Assembly: GCA_020161435.1 (NCBI GenBank)
Contig: JAIUNV010000005.1
Span: 161,325 to 225,324 of the forward strand
Length of the DNA stretch: 64,000 nt
Source: Bacteroidota bacterium
GTDB taxonomy: Bacteria; Bacteroidota; Bacteroidia; Chitinophagales; Chitinophagaceae
Direction of reading: 5' to 3'
Part shown: positions 26,494-36,231 of the stretch, one piece after another
How positions within the stretch are numbered: the first letter of the stretch is position 1
How the letters are laid out: every line of letters starts with the position of its first letter
Translations under genes and position numbers: made by a program
The notes under the pieces: generated by a model
What the model was told of the DNA's origin: nothing
Seen by the model: only the letters and a program-made list of their open reading frames with translations
The model's database searches: none

Positions 26494-29400
26494 ATGAGAA
26501 AGTACCTGGTGCTTCTGTTAGGCTTTGCCATACTTACGGTATCGGCCATAGCACAAAGCAGAACAATTACCGGTAAAGTAACCGGTACAGAAGGTGCACC
26601 CATTGCAGGTGCAACTGTTACAGTTAAAGGAACGAAGGGAGGAACATCGACTGATGCAGAAGGAAACTTTAGCTTAAGTGTTCCTGCAACTGCCAAGACT
26701 ATTGTTATTAGTTCCGTTGGCTTTGCCGATATGGAAGTAAGCCTCGCAGGTAAAGATGCATTTATGGTGACACTGCAAGCACAAACACGTGACCTCGATG
26801 AGGTAGTGGTTGTAGCCTATGGTACCACTAAAAAAGAAGCACTCACAGGTTCTGTAGTTACCATCGGTGCCAAGCAAATTGAACGTCGTCCCATCACCAA
26901 TGCCACTGGTGCTTTGGAAGGCAATGTGCCTGGTTTGATTACTACATCTGCCAATGGTCAGCCCGGTAGCGGTGTAGCCATTCGTGTACGTGGTTTCGGC
27001 TCTTTGTCTGCATCGTCTGATCCATTGTACGTGATTGACGGTGTGCCTTACATTGGCGGTACCAGCAACCTCAACCCCGATGATATTGAAAGCATTTCTG
27101 TATTGAAAGATGCATCATCCACTTCATTGTACGGTTCACGTGCAGCAAATGGTGTAATCATCATTACCACTAAAAAAGGTAAAAAAGGCGCAGCCAAAAT
27201 CAGCCTCCGTGCTATGGAAGGCGTTGCTTCCCGTGGTTTGAAAGAGTATGAAATGGTGAATGCATTTCAGTACTATCCTTTGATGTGGGAATCATACCGT
27301 AACTCCTTAGTTTATCCGGCTACTGGCACTGGTATTTCTGTCGATTCTGCCAGTCGTGTAGCTTCTGGATTAACCAGTCGTACAAGCATTGCCGGTTTGC
27401 TAGCGTACAATCCCTTCAACGTAGCAGCTAACCAAATTGTAGGAACAGATGGTTTGATCAATCCTAACGCATCGCTGATTTATGGCGACGATTTGGATTG
27501 GACCAAAGACCTAATGCGTCGTGGTACCCGTCGGGATTATAGCCTCAATATTAGCGGTGGTGCAGATAAAGCCGATTACCTCGTAAGTATGGGCTATTTG
27601 CGTGAAGACGGTTATACCTTGAAGACAAACTTTGAACGTTACACTCTTCGTGCCAACGTAAATGTGCAGCCGTTGAAGTGGATTAAAACTGGTTTGAACT
27701 TTTCTGGTAACTACACAGAAAGCAACACTGCCCGTGATGATGGAAGCACCAGCTTTGTAAACCCATTCTTCTTTAGCCGCAACATTGGCCCCATCTATCC
27801 GGTATTTGCTCACAACATGACCACAGGTGAATACCTGCTGGATGCAACTGGCAACCGTTTTTGGGATTTGGGTAACCTCGGTAGTAGTGGCTTAGGTATT
27901 CCTAACCGTCCGAGTGGCGGCTTCGCTGGTCGTCATGCATTGGCAGAAACACAATTGAACGATCAGTTCTTCCGTCGTTCTGCTTTCAGTGCCCGTAACT
28001 ATGTAGACATCATCATTACTAAGGACCTGAAGTTTACCAACAACTTTGCGGTGGATTTGCAAAACCAAACTGATGCGTCATTCGACAATACTGTAGTGGG
28101 TGATGGTGCTCCAGCTGGTCGTAGCCGCCGTCAAAGCGGCACCAACTTGGCTGTTGTAGCCAGCCAGTTGCTCAACTACAATAAGCAGTTTGGTGAGCAC
28201 AAAGTAGATGTATTGGCCGGTCATGAAAGCTACAATCAGCAAATAACAGATTTGAACGGATTTAAGCAGGGGCAAAGCCTTTCTGGCAATACTGAATTGA
28301 ACAACTTTACTACTATCAACTCATTGACATCGGCATTTGACCGTTATCGTATCGAAAGTTATTTTTCTCGCTTGTCTTATGACTATGCAGGAAAATATTA
28401 CCTCACTGGTAGCCTCCGCCGCGATGGTAACTCTCGCTTTGCACGTAATGCCCGCTGGGGTACGTTCTGGTCAGTTGGCGGTGGTTGGAACATCAGCCGC
28501 GAAAAATTCATGGCCAACATTACACCGGTAAACAACCTGAAACTCCGTGGATCTTATGGTGTGGTAGGTAATGCAGATGGTATTGGTTACTATGCTTACC
28601 AAGGTTTGTATGTTTTTGCCAATAACGCTAACGAGCCCGGTATTGTGCAAAGCCAAACATCTTTCCTCAATCCAAATTTGACATGGGAAGTAAACAAGCA
28701 ATTTGATCTCGGTCTCGATTTCGGATTGTTTAAAAACCGCATCAGTGGTTCTATCGAATACTACAATCGTGTATCAAGCGACTTGCTGTATGCCGTACCT
28801 CAGCCCTTGAGTAGTGGTGCATTGTCTGTAACGCAGAACACAGCCACCATGGTGAACAAGGGTATTGAATTGCAATTGAATGCCGATGTAATTCGTAAGA
28901 AAGATTTCAACTGGAGTGTGACATTCAACATCACAACCATCAACAATGAAATCACTAAAATGCCAGTTGGTCAAACCGAAATTATTGACGGTACTAAGAA
29001 GTTGATGGCTGGCAAGTCTCGTTATGACTACTGGCTGCGTCAGTACTATGGTGTAGATCCTACTGATGGTTCTGCATTGTACCTGCCTATCAGTACTACT
29101 GGTACACCCGCCAACACCATGCGTTATATTGCTAACAAAAGTGGCGGTGTAGATACCGTAACGACCAACGTAAACAATGCTCGATTGAGTATAGTGGTAC
29201 AGCCGTACCTGATTTCTATGGAAGCTTCAATACCAGCTTTACTTACAAAGGCATTACCCTTAGTGCATTGTTCAGCTATCAGGTTGGTGGCCAAACGTAT
29301 GATCAGCTCTATGCTTCTATTATGAGTGTAAGCAACTACGGTGGTGCATTGCATGTAGATGCGTTGAAGCGTTGGCAGAAGCCCGGCGACGTAACCAATG

Positions 29401-29690
29401 TGCCTCGTATGGATGCAGGCCGTGGTACCGATTTCAATGCAGCTTCTACCCGTTGGTTAACTGATGCTTCTTTCATCAACCTGCGCAACATCAACCTGAG
29501 CTACCAACTGCCCGCATCATTGATGAGCAAAGCAGGAATCTCAAGTGCTACGGTATTTGCAACTGCAGAAAATGTATTCTTCAGCTCGAAGCGTGTAGGT
29601 ATGAACAACCAGCAAGCTTTCAGCGGCGTTACATCTAATGCTTATCCTCCAGCCCGCATCATTTCTGCTGGTATTTCTCTTAACCTCTAA
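26494..29690 (+). pseudogene. SusC/RagA-type TonB-dependent receptor with a one-base frameshift near its 3' end
   Basis: An outer-membrane glycan importer of about 1,065 residues once the frame is corrected. It has a signal peptide (VSAIAQ), a carboxypeptidase-D-like domain (ITGKVTGTEGAPIAGATV), a TonB box (DEVVVVAYG), the plug phrases VRGFGSLSASSDPLYVIDGVP and LKDASSTSLYGSRAANGVIIITTKKG, then the barrel. The first frame ends at 29325 in out-of-frame sequence. Adding one T at 29185-29186 converts the reading to NARFEYSGTAVPDFYGSFN and joins it to the second frame, which ends with ARIISAGISLNL at 29690. It forms a pair with the SusD at 29703. The correction needs only one base in an otherwise intact gene, so a sequencing error is plausible; if real, the last five or so strands and the barrel closure are lost. 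Confidence 0.9.
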
Positions 29691-29702
29691 TTCGTACTGT
29701 AT

Positions 29703-31187
29703 ATGAAACACATGAAATATATAGCTACGGCAGTGCTGGCTGCATCTATTGGCCTCACCGCTTGTAAAAAAGAATACTTGGACACTTTTCCAACTACAGC
29801 AGTAAGTGCTGATGATGCGTTGGCAAGTGTGCAAAACGCCCGAGCTGCTCTCAACGGTATTCACCGCATTATGTATGTGCAGTATGACGCTCAAGGCCAG
29901 GCTGGCGAAGGGTCAAACAACATCTTCCGCGATTTGCTGGGAGAAGACATTGTGTATCCGCTGGCGAATGGATCAACCGGTTTAATCGGTTGGTTGCGTT
30001 GGACGACGCACCGCAATGCCAACGATGGATTCCTGCGTTATGTATATCGTTATTACTACCGTATTATTTCTAACGCCAACGTACTCATCAATGGCATGGA
30101 TCAGGTGCCAGGCGCCGACGTTGATAAGAACCCCATCAAAGGTCAGGCATTGGCCTACCGTGCATGGGCACATTACCAGTTGGTGCAGTTGTGGGGCAAG
30201 CGCTACAATGCGGCAGGTAACAATACTCAACCGGGTGTGCCTTTGTTGCTGACAAACACTTTGGAAGGACAGCCAAGAGCAACTGTTGAAGAAGTGTATA
30301 CACAAATCAATAAAGATTTGAATGATGCTGAAACATTGCTGGCCGGTTATGTTCGTACAGGTTCTGCTGCTAAAAGCAACTTCAATGTAAACGTGGTAAA
30401 AGGTTTAAAAGCCCGTGTTGCCCTTACACAAGGCAAGTGGGCCGAAGCTGCAACAAACGCTGCTGCAGCACGTGTTGGTTTCCCATTGATGACGAATGCT
30501 GAATACTTGTCTGGTTTCAACAATGTAAACAACCAGGAGTGGTTGTGGGGTAGCCGTCAGATAGATGACCACAACACTTTCTTCTACAGCTATTTCGCTT
30601 ACATGAGTGCTAACTTTAATTCTACCGTTTTGCGTACTCAGCCCCGTGCTATCAACGCCAATCTGTGGAACCAAATACCTACCACTGATATTCGTAAGCA
30701 GTGTTGGGATTTGACAGGTGCTACTGTACCTATTCCTCCCGGTGGTGCTCGGGTGCCTTATCAAAATAAAAAGTATCTGGCACAAAGTAGTTCTACCAGC
30801 AATGGCGATGTGGTGTACATGCGTGCCGCTGAAATGTATCTGATCGAAGCAGAGGCACGTGCCCGTGCAGGACAAGACGGACTGGCACAAGATGCATTGT
30901 TCACTCTCGTTAAAAACAGAGATGCAGCCTACGTTAAATCTACCAGTACAGGTCAGACATTGATTGATGAAATCATGTTCAATCGTCGGGTAGAATTGTG
31001 GGGCGAAGGTTTCCGATTTACAGATTTGAAGCGTTTGAATTTGCCTATGAGCCGAGTTGGTATTCCAAACCATTTGATTGCACTGATTCAAATTCAGACA
31101 GTTCCGGTGGGTGATGTACAATGGGAATTTTTGTTCCCTCAGGATGAAATCAATGCCAACAAAGCATTGGAACAAAATCCGTTGTAA
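29703..31187 (+). CDS. SusD/RagB-family surface glycan-binding lipoprotein
   Basis: A 494-residue lipoprotein (lipobox GLTAC, cysteine 21) of the SusD family. It caps the SusC channel and delivers oligosaccharide. Family signatures are present: KKEYLDTFPTTAVS after the lipid anchor, YYRIISNANVLINGMD, GQALAYRAWAHYQLVQLWG in the TPR-like half, and the C-terminal EIMFNRRVELWGEGFRFTDLKRL. It starts 12 bases after SusC. Because the pair follows the sugar-oxidation unit, their substrate may be the glycoside that unit handles, but nothing in the sequence fixes it. Confidence 0.93.
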   Translation: MKHMKYIATAVLAASIGLTACKKEYLDTFPTTAVSADDALASVQNARAALNGIHRIMYVQYDAQGQAGEGSNNIFRDLLGEDIVYPLANGSTGLIGWLRWTTHRNANDGFLRYVYRYYYRIISNANVLINGMDQVPGADVDKNPIKGQALAYRAWAHYQLVQLWGKRYNAAGNNTQPGVPLLLTNTLEGQPRATVEEVYTQINKDLNDAETLLAGYVRTGSAAKSNFNVNVVKGLKARVALTQGKWAEAATNAAAARVGFPLMTNAEYLSGFNNVNNQEWLWGSRQIDDHNTFFYSYFAYMSANFNSTVLRTQPRAINANLWNQIPTTDIRKQCWDLTGATVPIPPGGARVPYQNKKYLAQSSSTSNGDVVYMRAAEMYLIEAEARARAGQDGLAQDALFTLVKNRDAAYVKSTSTGQTLIDEIMFNRRVELWGEGFRFTDLKRLNLPMSRVGIPNHLIALIQIQTVPVGDVQWEFLFPQDEINANKALEQNPL

Positions 31188-31200
31188 TCATTACTTGCAT

Positions 31201-31243
31201 CAACAAAAAAGTGTCGCTCCGTTTGGGGCGACACTTTTTGTTG
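31201..31243. terminator. Bidirectional terminator between SusD and convergent isomerase gene
   Basis: A long inverted repeat CAACAAAAAAGTGTCGCTCC, loop GTTT, GGGGCGACACTTTTTGTTG. It has A/T tracts on both sides and lies between convergent genes. Confidence 0.85.
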
Positions 31244-31262
31244 ATGGAACAAGAAATAAAAA

Positions 31263-32132
31263 CTATTTCACCAGATTGCCTTTTACATAGCGGATGCATT
31301 TTTCTACGCTGTCGTAGGGAGACACGGCGTAGTTTTCTTGCTCTACAAAAAAGTATTCCAATCCCGATTGTTTGGCTTTAGCAAAAATGGCTTTGAAGTC
31401 GATGCTGCCGTTGCCTACTTCGGTTTGTTTGTCTTTGTTGTTTTTGTCCATGTCTTTTACATGCCACATTACATAGCGGCCGGGCTGTGCATCAAACATG
31501 GCAATCGGATCTTTGCCGGCATTTTTCACCCAGTATAAATCGAGCTCCATTTTTACCATGGATGCATCGGTTTCATTCAGGATAATATCATAGCCATTAC
31601 CACCACCGGGCAAAGTGTCAAACTCAAAAGCATGATTGTGGTAGGCAAATTTGAGACCACCTGCTTTGCACAATTCAGCACCACGGTTCAAACGGGCTGC
31701 CAGCTTTTTATAATCATCAGGTGTTTTGCGGTATTGCTCCTCCAGCCAGGGTACTACCAAATAATCGTTGCCAATCAGCTTGGCATCATCCACCGCTTTC
31801 TTCCATACATCGTCGTTGCCTTTATGTAAGAAATCCGCCAGGCCAATGTGTGCACTGGGGCTGGTGACACCATACTTTTTTAGAATGGCAGCAGTGGCTT
31901 TCATGTCGTTGCCAAAATATTTGCCATCATTATAGCCAAACATTTCTATTTGCTGATAACCCATGCCGGCCAGTCTGCCAATCACACTGTCGAGACCAGC
32001 TTTCAACTCATCCCGCACACTGTAGAGTTGAATGCCGATTTTCATTTTTTTAGGGGCAAATGCCAATGCATCAGACAATCCAAAGGCGAAGGATGCCAAC
32101 GCGGTGGTCTGTACAAATTTTCTTCTGTTCAT
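31263..32132 (-). CDS. Tat-exported TIM-barrel sugar isomerase/epimerase
   Basis: A 289-residue barrel protein with a twin-arginine signal (MNRRKFVQTTALASFAFGLS). The mature part begins KKMKIGIQLYSVRDELKAG, the characteristic opening of the exported xylose-isomerase-like family. Metal-site phrases are KFAYHNHAFEFD, MELDLYWVKNAG, MWHVKDMD and YFFVEQENY. It is convergent with the SusD gene and shares its terminator. With the exported barrel at 15964 and the cytoplasmic one at 24029, this is the third member of the superfamily in 16 kb. It may process the product of the periplasmic dehydrogenases, though the reaction is unknown. Confidence 0.85.
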   Translation of the reverse strand: MNRRKFVQTTALASFAFGLSDALAFAPKKMKIGIQLYSVRDELKAGLDSVIGRLAGMGYQQIEMFGYNDGKYFGNDMKATAAILKKYGVTSPSAHIGLADFLHKGNDDVWKKAVDDAKLIGNDYLVVPWLEEQYRKTPDDYKKLAARLNRGAELCKAGGLKFAYHNHAFEFDTLPGGGNGYDIILNETDASMVKMELDLYWVKNAGKDPIAMFDAQPGRYVMWHVKDMDKNNKDKQTEVGNGSIDFKAIFAKAKQSGLEYFFVEQENYAVSPYDSVEKCIRYVKGNLVK

Positions 32133-32198
32133 ATGGCCGTTGTTTTCGAGGTTTTATACTTTTAAAATTAAGGGAGCCACACCGAAGTCACTCAAAAA

Positions 32199-32594
32199 AT
32201 GGAATACAAAGTTTCCTCATACATCGAATCACTGCCCGAAGTGGAGTCTGCATTAGCTGCTGAGCTGCGGTCACTCATCTGTACAGCAATGCCGCAGGTA
32301 CAGGAAAAGTTCAGTTTCAAGATTCCGTTTTATCATTATCACGGCATGTTCTGTTACATCAATTACCTGCGCAAAACCGGTGGCATAGAATTGTGCTTTT
32401 GCCGTGGCAAAGATTTGTTGCTGGCTTATCCGCAACTGCAACAAAACGGCCGCAATATGGTCGCTGGTATTTCCCTGTTTGAGATGAAAGATATTCAACG
32501 CAAGTCGGTGTCAGAAGTGTTGCATGCCGCTGCCGCCTGGCAGGTAGAAGCATGGCAACAAAAGCGCAGTTTTTTACGCAACAAACATTTCTGA
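32199..32594 (+). CDS. DUF1801 family protein
   Basis: A 131-residue cytoplasmic protein resembling the DUF1801/YdhG-like fold: VSSYIESLPEVESALAAELRSLI at the N-terminus, the core EKFSFKIPFYHYHGMFCYINY, then GIELCFCRGKDLL and a basic C-terminal helix. Members are small alpha/beta proteins of uncertain function, often annotated as iron-chaperone-like without direct proof. It is divergent from the isomerase at 32132, with a near-consensus TACTTTTA about 40 bases upstream, and its stop is adjacent to that of the convergent DUF4197 gene. Confidence 0.8.
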   Translation: MEYKVSSYIESLPEVESALAAELRSLICTAMPQVQEKFSFKIPFYHYHGMFCYINYLRKTGGIELCFCRGKDLLLAYPQLQQNGRNMVAGISLFEMKDIQRKSVSEVLHAAAAWQVEAWQQKRSFLRNKHF

Positions 32595-33353
32595 CTATTT
32601 ACTACCAAATACTTTTCGCAACAACTCAGTTGTTCTTGCTGCCGGGTTTTTGCGAATGTCTTTTTCTTCCTGCGCCAGTTGTATGAAAATGCCCCGCAAA
32701 GCCTGTTCGGTTACATACGCTGTGAGGTCGGGATTGATTTTTTTGCTGGCAAATTTGTTGTAGTTGGTAAACAACGTATTCCAATGTTTGGTAGCACCCA
32801 CTTTGTCGATGGATTGTGCAATTACTGGTCGGAATGCTTCCGTTAATGCACTGCTGGTGCTGCCTCGCAGGTAAGCAGTTGCGGCCGTATCGCTGCCTCG
32901 CAATATGCCCCATGCATCTTGCCAGCTCATGTTTACAATGGCCTGTTTAAAAATAGGAGCGGCAGATTTGGCAGCATCTTCTGCGGCACGGTTCATGCTC
33001 AAAATGGCATCGTCGGCCAGCTTGCCCATGCCCAAATTGCGCAATGTTTTTTCCACCTTCCGGGCTTCTTCGGGCAGCAATATTTTTACGGCGGCATTGG
33101 CAAAAAAACCATCTGTTTTACTAAGCAGGTTGCTGCTTTTTTGCGACCCTATTTCCAGTGCTTGTTTCAATCCACTCACCACATCGGTTGTAGTCAGGCT
33201 ATCCTTGCTGCCGGTTACTTTTTTCAGCAGGCTTTCTACCGTTTGTTTGCTGCTGTCACTGGTTGGTTTTTTCAGCAGGTCTTTTAGTTTTTGTGCTGGC
33301 AGTTGTGTACTCACCAAAATGCCCATCATCAACAGTGTCAAAATTTGCCGCAT
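32595..33353 (-). CDS. DUF4197 family secreted protein
   Basis: A 252-residue exported alpha-helical protein with a signal peptide (MRQILTLLMMGILVST, then QLPAQ). It shows the DUF4197 pattern: GLKQALEIGSQKSSNLLSKTDGFFANAAVKILLPEEARKVE, then LGMGKLADDAILSMNRAAEDAAK and the C-terminal GIFIQLAQEEKDIRKNPAARTTELLRKVFG. The start at 33353 is used because the longer frame from 33386 would place MRIFTFQTRKN before a perfect signal peptide. The function of the family is unknown. It is divergent from the FAD oxidoreductase with 74 bases between the start codons. Confidence 0.85.
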   Translation of the reverse strand: MRQILTLLMMGILVSTQLPAQKLKDLLKKPTSDSSKQTVESLLKKVTGSKDSLTTTDVVSGLKQALEIGSQKSSNLLSKTDGFFANAAVKILLPEEARKVEKTLRNLGMGKLADDAILSMNRAAEDAAKSAAPIFKQAIVNMSWQDAWGILRGSDTAATAYLRGSTSSALTEAFRPVIAQSIDKVGATKHWNTLFTNYNKFASKKINPDLTAYVTEQALRGIFIQLAQEEKDIRKNPAARTTELLRKVFGSK

Positions 33354-33427
33354 GTTTTTTCTTGTTTGAAACGTAAATATGCGCATTGGTTTACAGCCTT
33401 GCTGTTACTTTAACGAAATTTGCACGT

Positions 33428-34570
33428 ATGCCACATGCCGTGTCCTTTTGGGAAAAAGATACCTGGTTACAACCAGCCGATGTACTCATTTTGGGTGGTG
33501 GCTTGCTCGGTTTATGGATGGCCATTCAATACAAACAACAGCAACCTGCCAAGCGGGTGATACTCATCGATCATGCTCCCATACCCACTGGTGCCAGCAC
33601 CCGCAATGCCGGTTTTGCCTGCTTTGGCAGCCCCAGCGAAATGCTCTACGATGCGCAACTCAATGGCGCCGATGCCATGCTGCAAGTAGTGGAAATGCGC
33701 TACAAAGGCATACAACATTTGCGCAGTAGACTAGGCGATGAACGCATTGGGCTGGAGCTATGTGGCGGCTTTGAATGCTACACCGAATGGCCCGATGATT
33801 TTGACGACAAACTGCATGAATTGAATGGTTGGCTGGCACCCATCATGGGTACGCCACAAGCTTTTGCACCCATGCACCAACACATGCACAGCATGCAGTT
33901 GCAAGGTTTTGCTGGCATGGCTGGCAACCTGCTGGAAGGGGCGGTCCACAGTGGCAAACTGGTACAAGCCATGCTACAACTGGCGCAAGAAAAAGGCGTT
34001 CAATGTTTGTATGGCCTGCAGCATCAGGGTTGGCAACCCGGGCAGCACAACGTGTTGGAAACAGCCATTGGCAGCATGCCGTTTCATCAATTGGTGATTG
34101 CCACCAACGCGTATTTAAGCAGCATGCTGCCACAGCTGGGCATTAAGCCTGCCCGTGGACAAGTGCTGGTGTCTAAACCATTAGATGGTTTGAAAATGCA
34201 TGGCACCTTCCACTTCGATGAGGGCTTTTATTACTGGCGGCATTTGGGCAATCGCATTTTACTAGGCGGAGCCCGCAATGCCGATTTTGCCGGCGAAGAA
34301 ACCCTCGATACCGGCACCAGTGAGGTCATTCAACAGCAGCTTGAACAATTCCTGATTCGGCATTTACCACAATATTTTACAGCAGAAAATATCCTGTCAC
34401 AAATCGATTACCGTTGGGGTGGACTCATGGCCATGAACGAAAGCAAACAGCCTGTGTTGCAGGCACTGGCACCCAATGTTTGGGGCGCTATGAGTTGCAA
34501 TGGCATGGGCGTGGCTATTACCCCTGTGTTTGCCGCTCAAGTAGTTCGCAGCCTCTTAACAAACGCTTGA
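33428..34570 (+). CDS. FAD-dependent amino-acid oxidase-like (DAO family) oxidoreductase
   Basis: A 380-residue flavoenzyme of the D-amino-acid-oxidase/glycine-oxidase family. The FAD-binding motif VLILGGGLLGLWMAIQY is near residues 19-35. The segment STRNAGFACFG matches the flavin-contacting region of DAO relatives, and the C-terminal YRWGGLMAMNESKQPVLQALAPNVWGAMSCNGMGVAI holds the second FAD loop. There is no signal peptide, so it is cytoplasmic or loosely membrane-bound. The ATG at 33428 is preferred to an upstream one at 33386, which overlaps the divergent promoter region. The substrate, presumably a secondary or D-amino acid, cannot be inferred. Confidence 0.85.
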   Translation: MPHAVSFWEKDTWLQPADVLILGGGLLGLWMAIQYKQQQPAKRVILIDHAPIPTGASTRNAGFACFGSPSEMLYDAQLNGADAMLQVVEMRYKGIQHLRSRLGDERIGLELCGGFECYTEWPDDFDDKLHELNGWLAPIMGTPQAFAPMHQHMHSMQLQGFAGMAGNLLEGAVHSGKLVQAMLQLAQEKGVQCLYGLQHQGWQPGQHNVLETAIGSMPFHQLVIATNAYLSSMLPQLGIKPARGQVLVSKPLDGLKMHGTFHFDEGFYYWRHLGNRILLGGARNADFAGEETLDTGTSEVIQQQLEQFLIRHLPQYFTAENILSQIDYRWGGLMAMNESKQPVLQALAPNVWGAMSCNGMGVAITPVFAAQVVRSLLTNA

Positions 34571-34595
34571 TGCAGCTACTTCTTAATTTTACCAC

Positions 34596-35420
34596 ATGAA
34601 CAATGCTTTCTTTCGTCGTACTACTGCTGCAGCTTTGGTGCTGCTGGCAGCCTGTGCCAACCCCGATGCGAATACCGGCACCAGCACTGAGCCTGCTGTG
34701 GCCGACAATGCGCCAGCCATCATCAACTACCAACTTATCAATACTTATCCGCATGATGCCGGTGCATTTACCCAAGGCCTTGTGTGGTACAATAATCATT
34801 TGGTAGAAGGCACAGGCCAACTCGGCGAAAGCAACATTCGCCATGTAGACCTGGCCACAGGCAAAGTGAGCAAGGAAGTGAAAAATGCCGCCGATATTTT
34901 TGGCGAAGGCATCACCATTCTCAACGGAAAAATTTACCAGCTCACCTGGCAAAACAAGAAAGCGTTTGTGTACGACGTTTCCACCCTCAAGTTGTTGCAA
35001 GAATTTCCGCTCAAAACCGAAGGTTGGGGTATTACCCACAACGGTACCGAGCTTATCGTCAGCGATGGTTCCAGCAATTTGTACTTTCTCAATCCTGCCA
35101 CTTTTCAGGAAACCAAACGCATTGGCGTGGCCGATGCCATGGGGCCCAGGGGAAATCTTAACGAGCTGGAATACATCAATGGCTTTGTGTACGCCAACAT
35201 TTGGCAGACGGATGATATCGTAAAAATTGACCCCAACAGCGGGCAAATTGTGGGCCGGCTCAACTTTTCCGATCTCAAAAGCAAGTCGGGCATTACCAGC
35301 AATCCCATGGATGCAAAGGCCCCCGACGTGCTCAATGGCATCGCTTACGATTCTGCCGGTCAGCGCCTCTTCATCACCGGCAAATACTGGCCCAAGCTCT
35401 TCGAAATCAAATTGCAGTAA
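34596..35420 (+). CDS. Glutaminyl-peptide cyclotransferase (beta-propeller type), lipoprotein
   Basis: A 274-residue lipoprotein (lipobox LLAAC, cysteine 20) of the plant/bacterial glutaminyl cyclase family, which converts N-terminal glutamine to pyroglutamate. The propeller signatures are almost complete: YPHDAGAFTQGLVW, VEGTGQLGES, DIFGEGITI, YQLTWQNKKAFVYD, EGWGITHNGTELIVSDGS, LNELEYINGFVYANIWQTD and DVLNGIAYDSAGQRLFITGKYWPKLFEI. It starts 25 bases after the FAD oxidoreductase and is probably co-transcribed. In Bacteroidota many exported proteins begin with Gln after signal-peptide cleavage, which gives this enzyme plentiful substrate. Confidence 0.92.
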   Translation: MNNAFFRRTTAAALVLLAACANPDANTGTSTEPAVADNAPAIINYQLINTYPHDAGAFTQGLVWYNNHLVEGTGQLGESNIRHVDLATGKVSKEVKNAADIFGEGITILNGKIYQLTWQNKKAFVYDVSTLKLLQEFPLKTEGWGITHNGTELIVSDGSSNLYFLNPATFQETKRIGVADAMGPRGNLNELEYINGFVYANIWQTDDIVKIDPNSGQIVGRLNFSDLKSKSGITSNPMDAKAPDVLNGIAYDSAGQRLFITGKYWPKLFEIKLQ

Positions 35421-35629
35421 GCAGGCGAGGGGCTGTCAGCAACTGTACAAGCATCGGCTACAGTTCCCGCTGTCCGCTTGTAGTGCCCCGCAAGGCAGGT
35501 TTAAGGTGCAATCGTCAGCAGCGGGGCAGCTACCGCTACCATCGGGCAGCCCATCAGCTACTGTATACATCCTGGCATTCCCACACGTTCAATAAATCCG
35601 TGCATCTGCGGCCGCATAAAAAAATGGCC
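35421..35629. other. Intergenic DNA without recognisable gene
   Basis: GC-rich, stop-dense sequence after the cyclotransferase with short repeated words (GGCTACAGTTCC, CAGCTACTG). I see no coding pattern, promoter or RNA gene. It leads into the 217-bp tandem repeat. Confidence 0.5.
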
Positions 35630-36063
35630 TCTGTCGCAGGCCTCCCGGCCTGTGACTATACGTTACTCTATCACAACAAAAGGCTACTGAATTATTATCG
35701 CCCCTTCAGGGCTTTGATGGTTGTGTGATGCATTTATCCCACGGGCTCCACCCGTGGCTGTAATATCGTCGCCCTTTCAGGGCTTTGGAGTATTCATCTT
35801 TTGTATCAAAATCCGTGTTACTCCGTTTTCATCCGCAAAATCCGCGTCTGTCGCAGGCCTCCCGGCCTGTGACGATGAGTTACTCCATTTCTAAAAAAGG
35901 CTACTGAAATTATATCGTTCCTTCAGGGCTTTGATGGTTGTGTGATGCTTTTATCCCACGGGCTCCACCCGCGGCTGTAATATCGTCGCCCTTTCAGGGC
36001 TTTGGAGTATTCATCTTTTGTATCAAAATCCGTGTTACTCCGTTTTCATCCGCAAAATCCGTG
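35630..36063. repeat. Two tandem copies of a 217-bp hairpin-rich repeat
   Basis: Copy 1 spans about 35630-35846 and copy 2 about 35847-36063; matching landmarks (CTGTCGCAGG, ATCCGCAAAATCC) are offset by exactly 217. Each unit contains several perfect or near-perfect palindromes: GTCGCAGGCC/GGCCTGTGAC, CCACGGG-CTCCA-CCCGTGG and GCCCT-TTC-AGGGC. The copies differ most in the 40 bases after the first palindrome and are nearly identical over the last 120 bases. No coding content. It resembles dispersed REP-like intergenic elements of Bacteroidota, but no transposase is present nearby. Confidence 0.85.
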
Positions 36064-36231
36064 TCCCCAACAAAAAATATCTGTGCTCCTCCGTTCCTCT
36101 CTGTGAAAATCCGCGTCCCAATAGCCCCCTTTCAGCAAAATCCATTTTATTTGCACCCGAAACAGCGAAGGCCGTTTCAATAGTTCTTTACAATATGGTC
36201 CGGTAGCTCAGCTGGATAGAGCAACTGCCTT

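Noticed and set aside
35630-36063. Possible CRISPR array
   Set aside because: Only two copies of a 217-base unit, with no 25-40-base direct repeats, no spacers of regular length and no cas genes.
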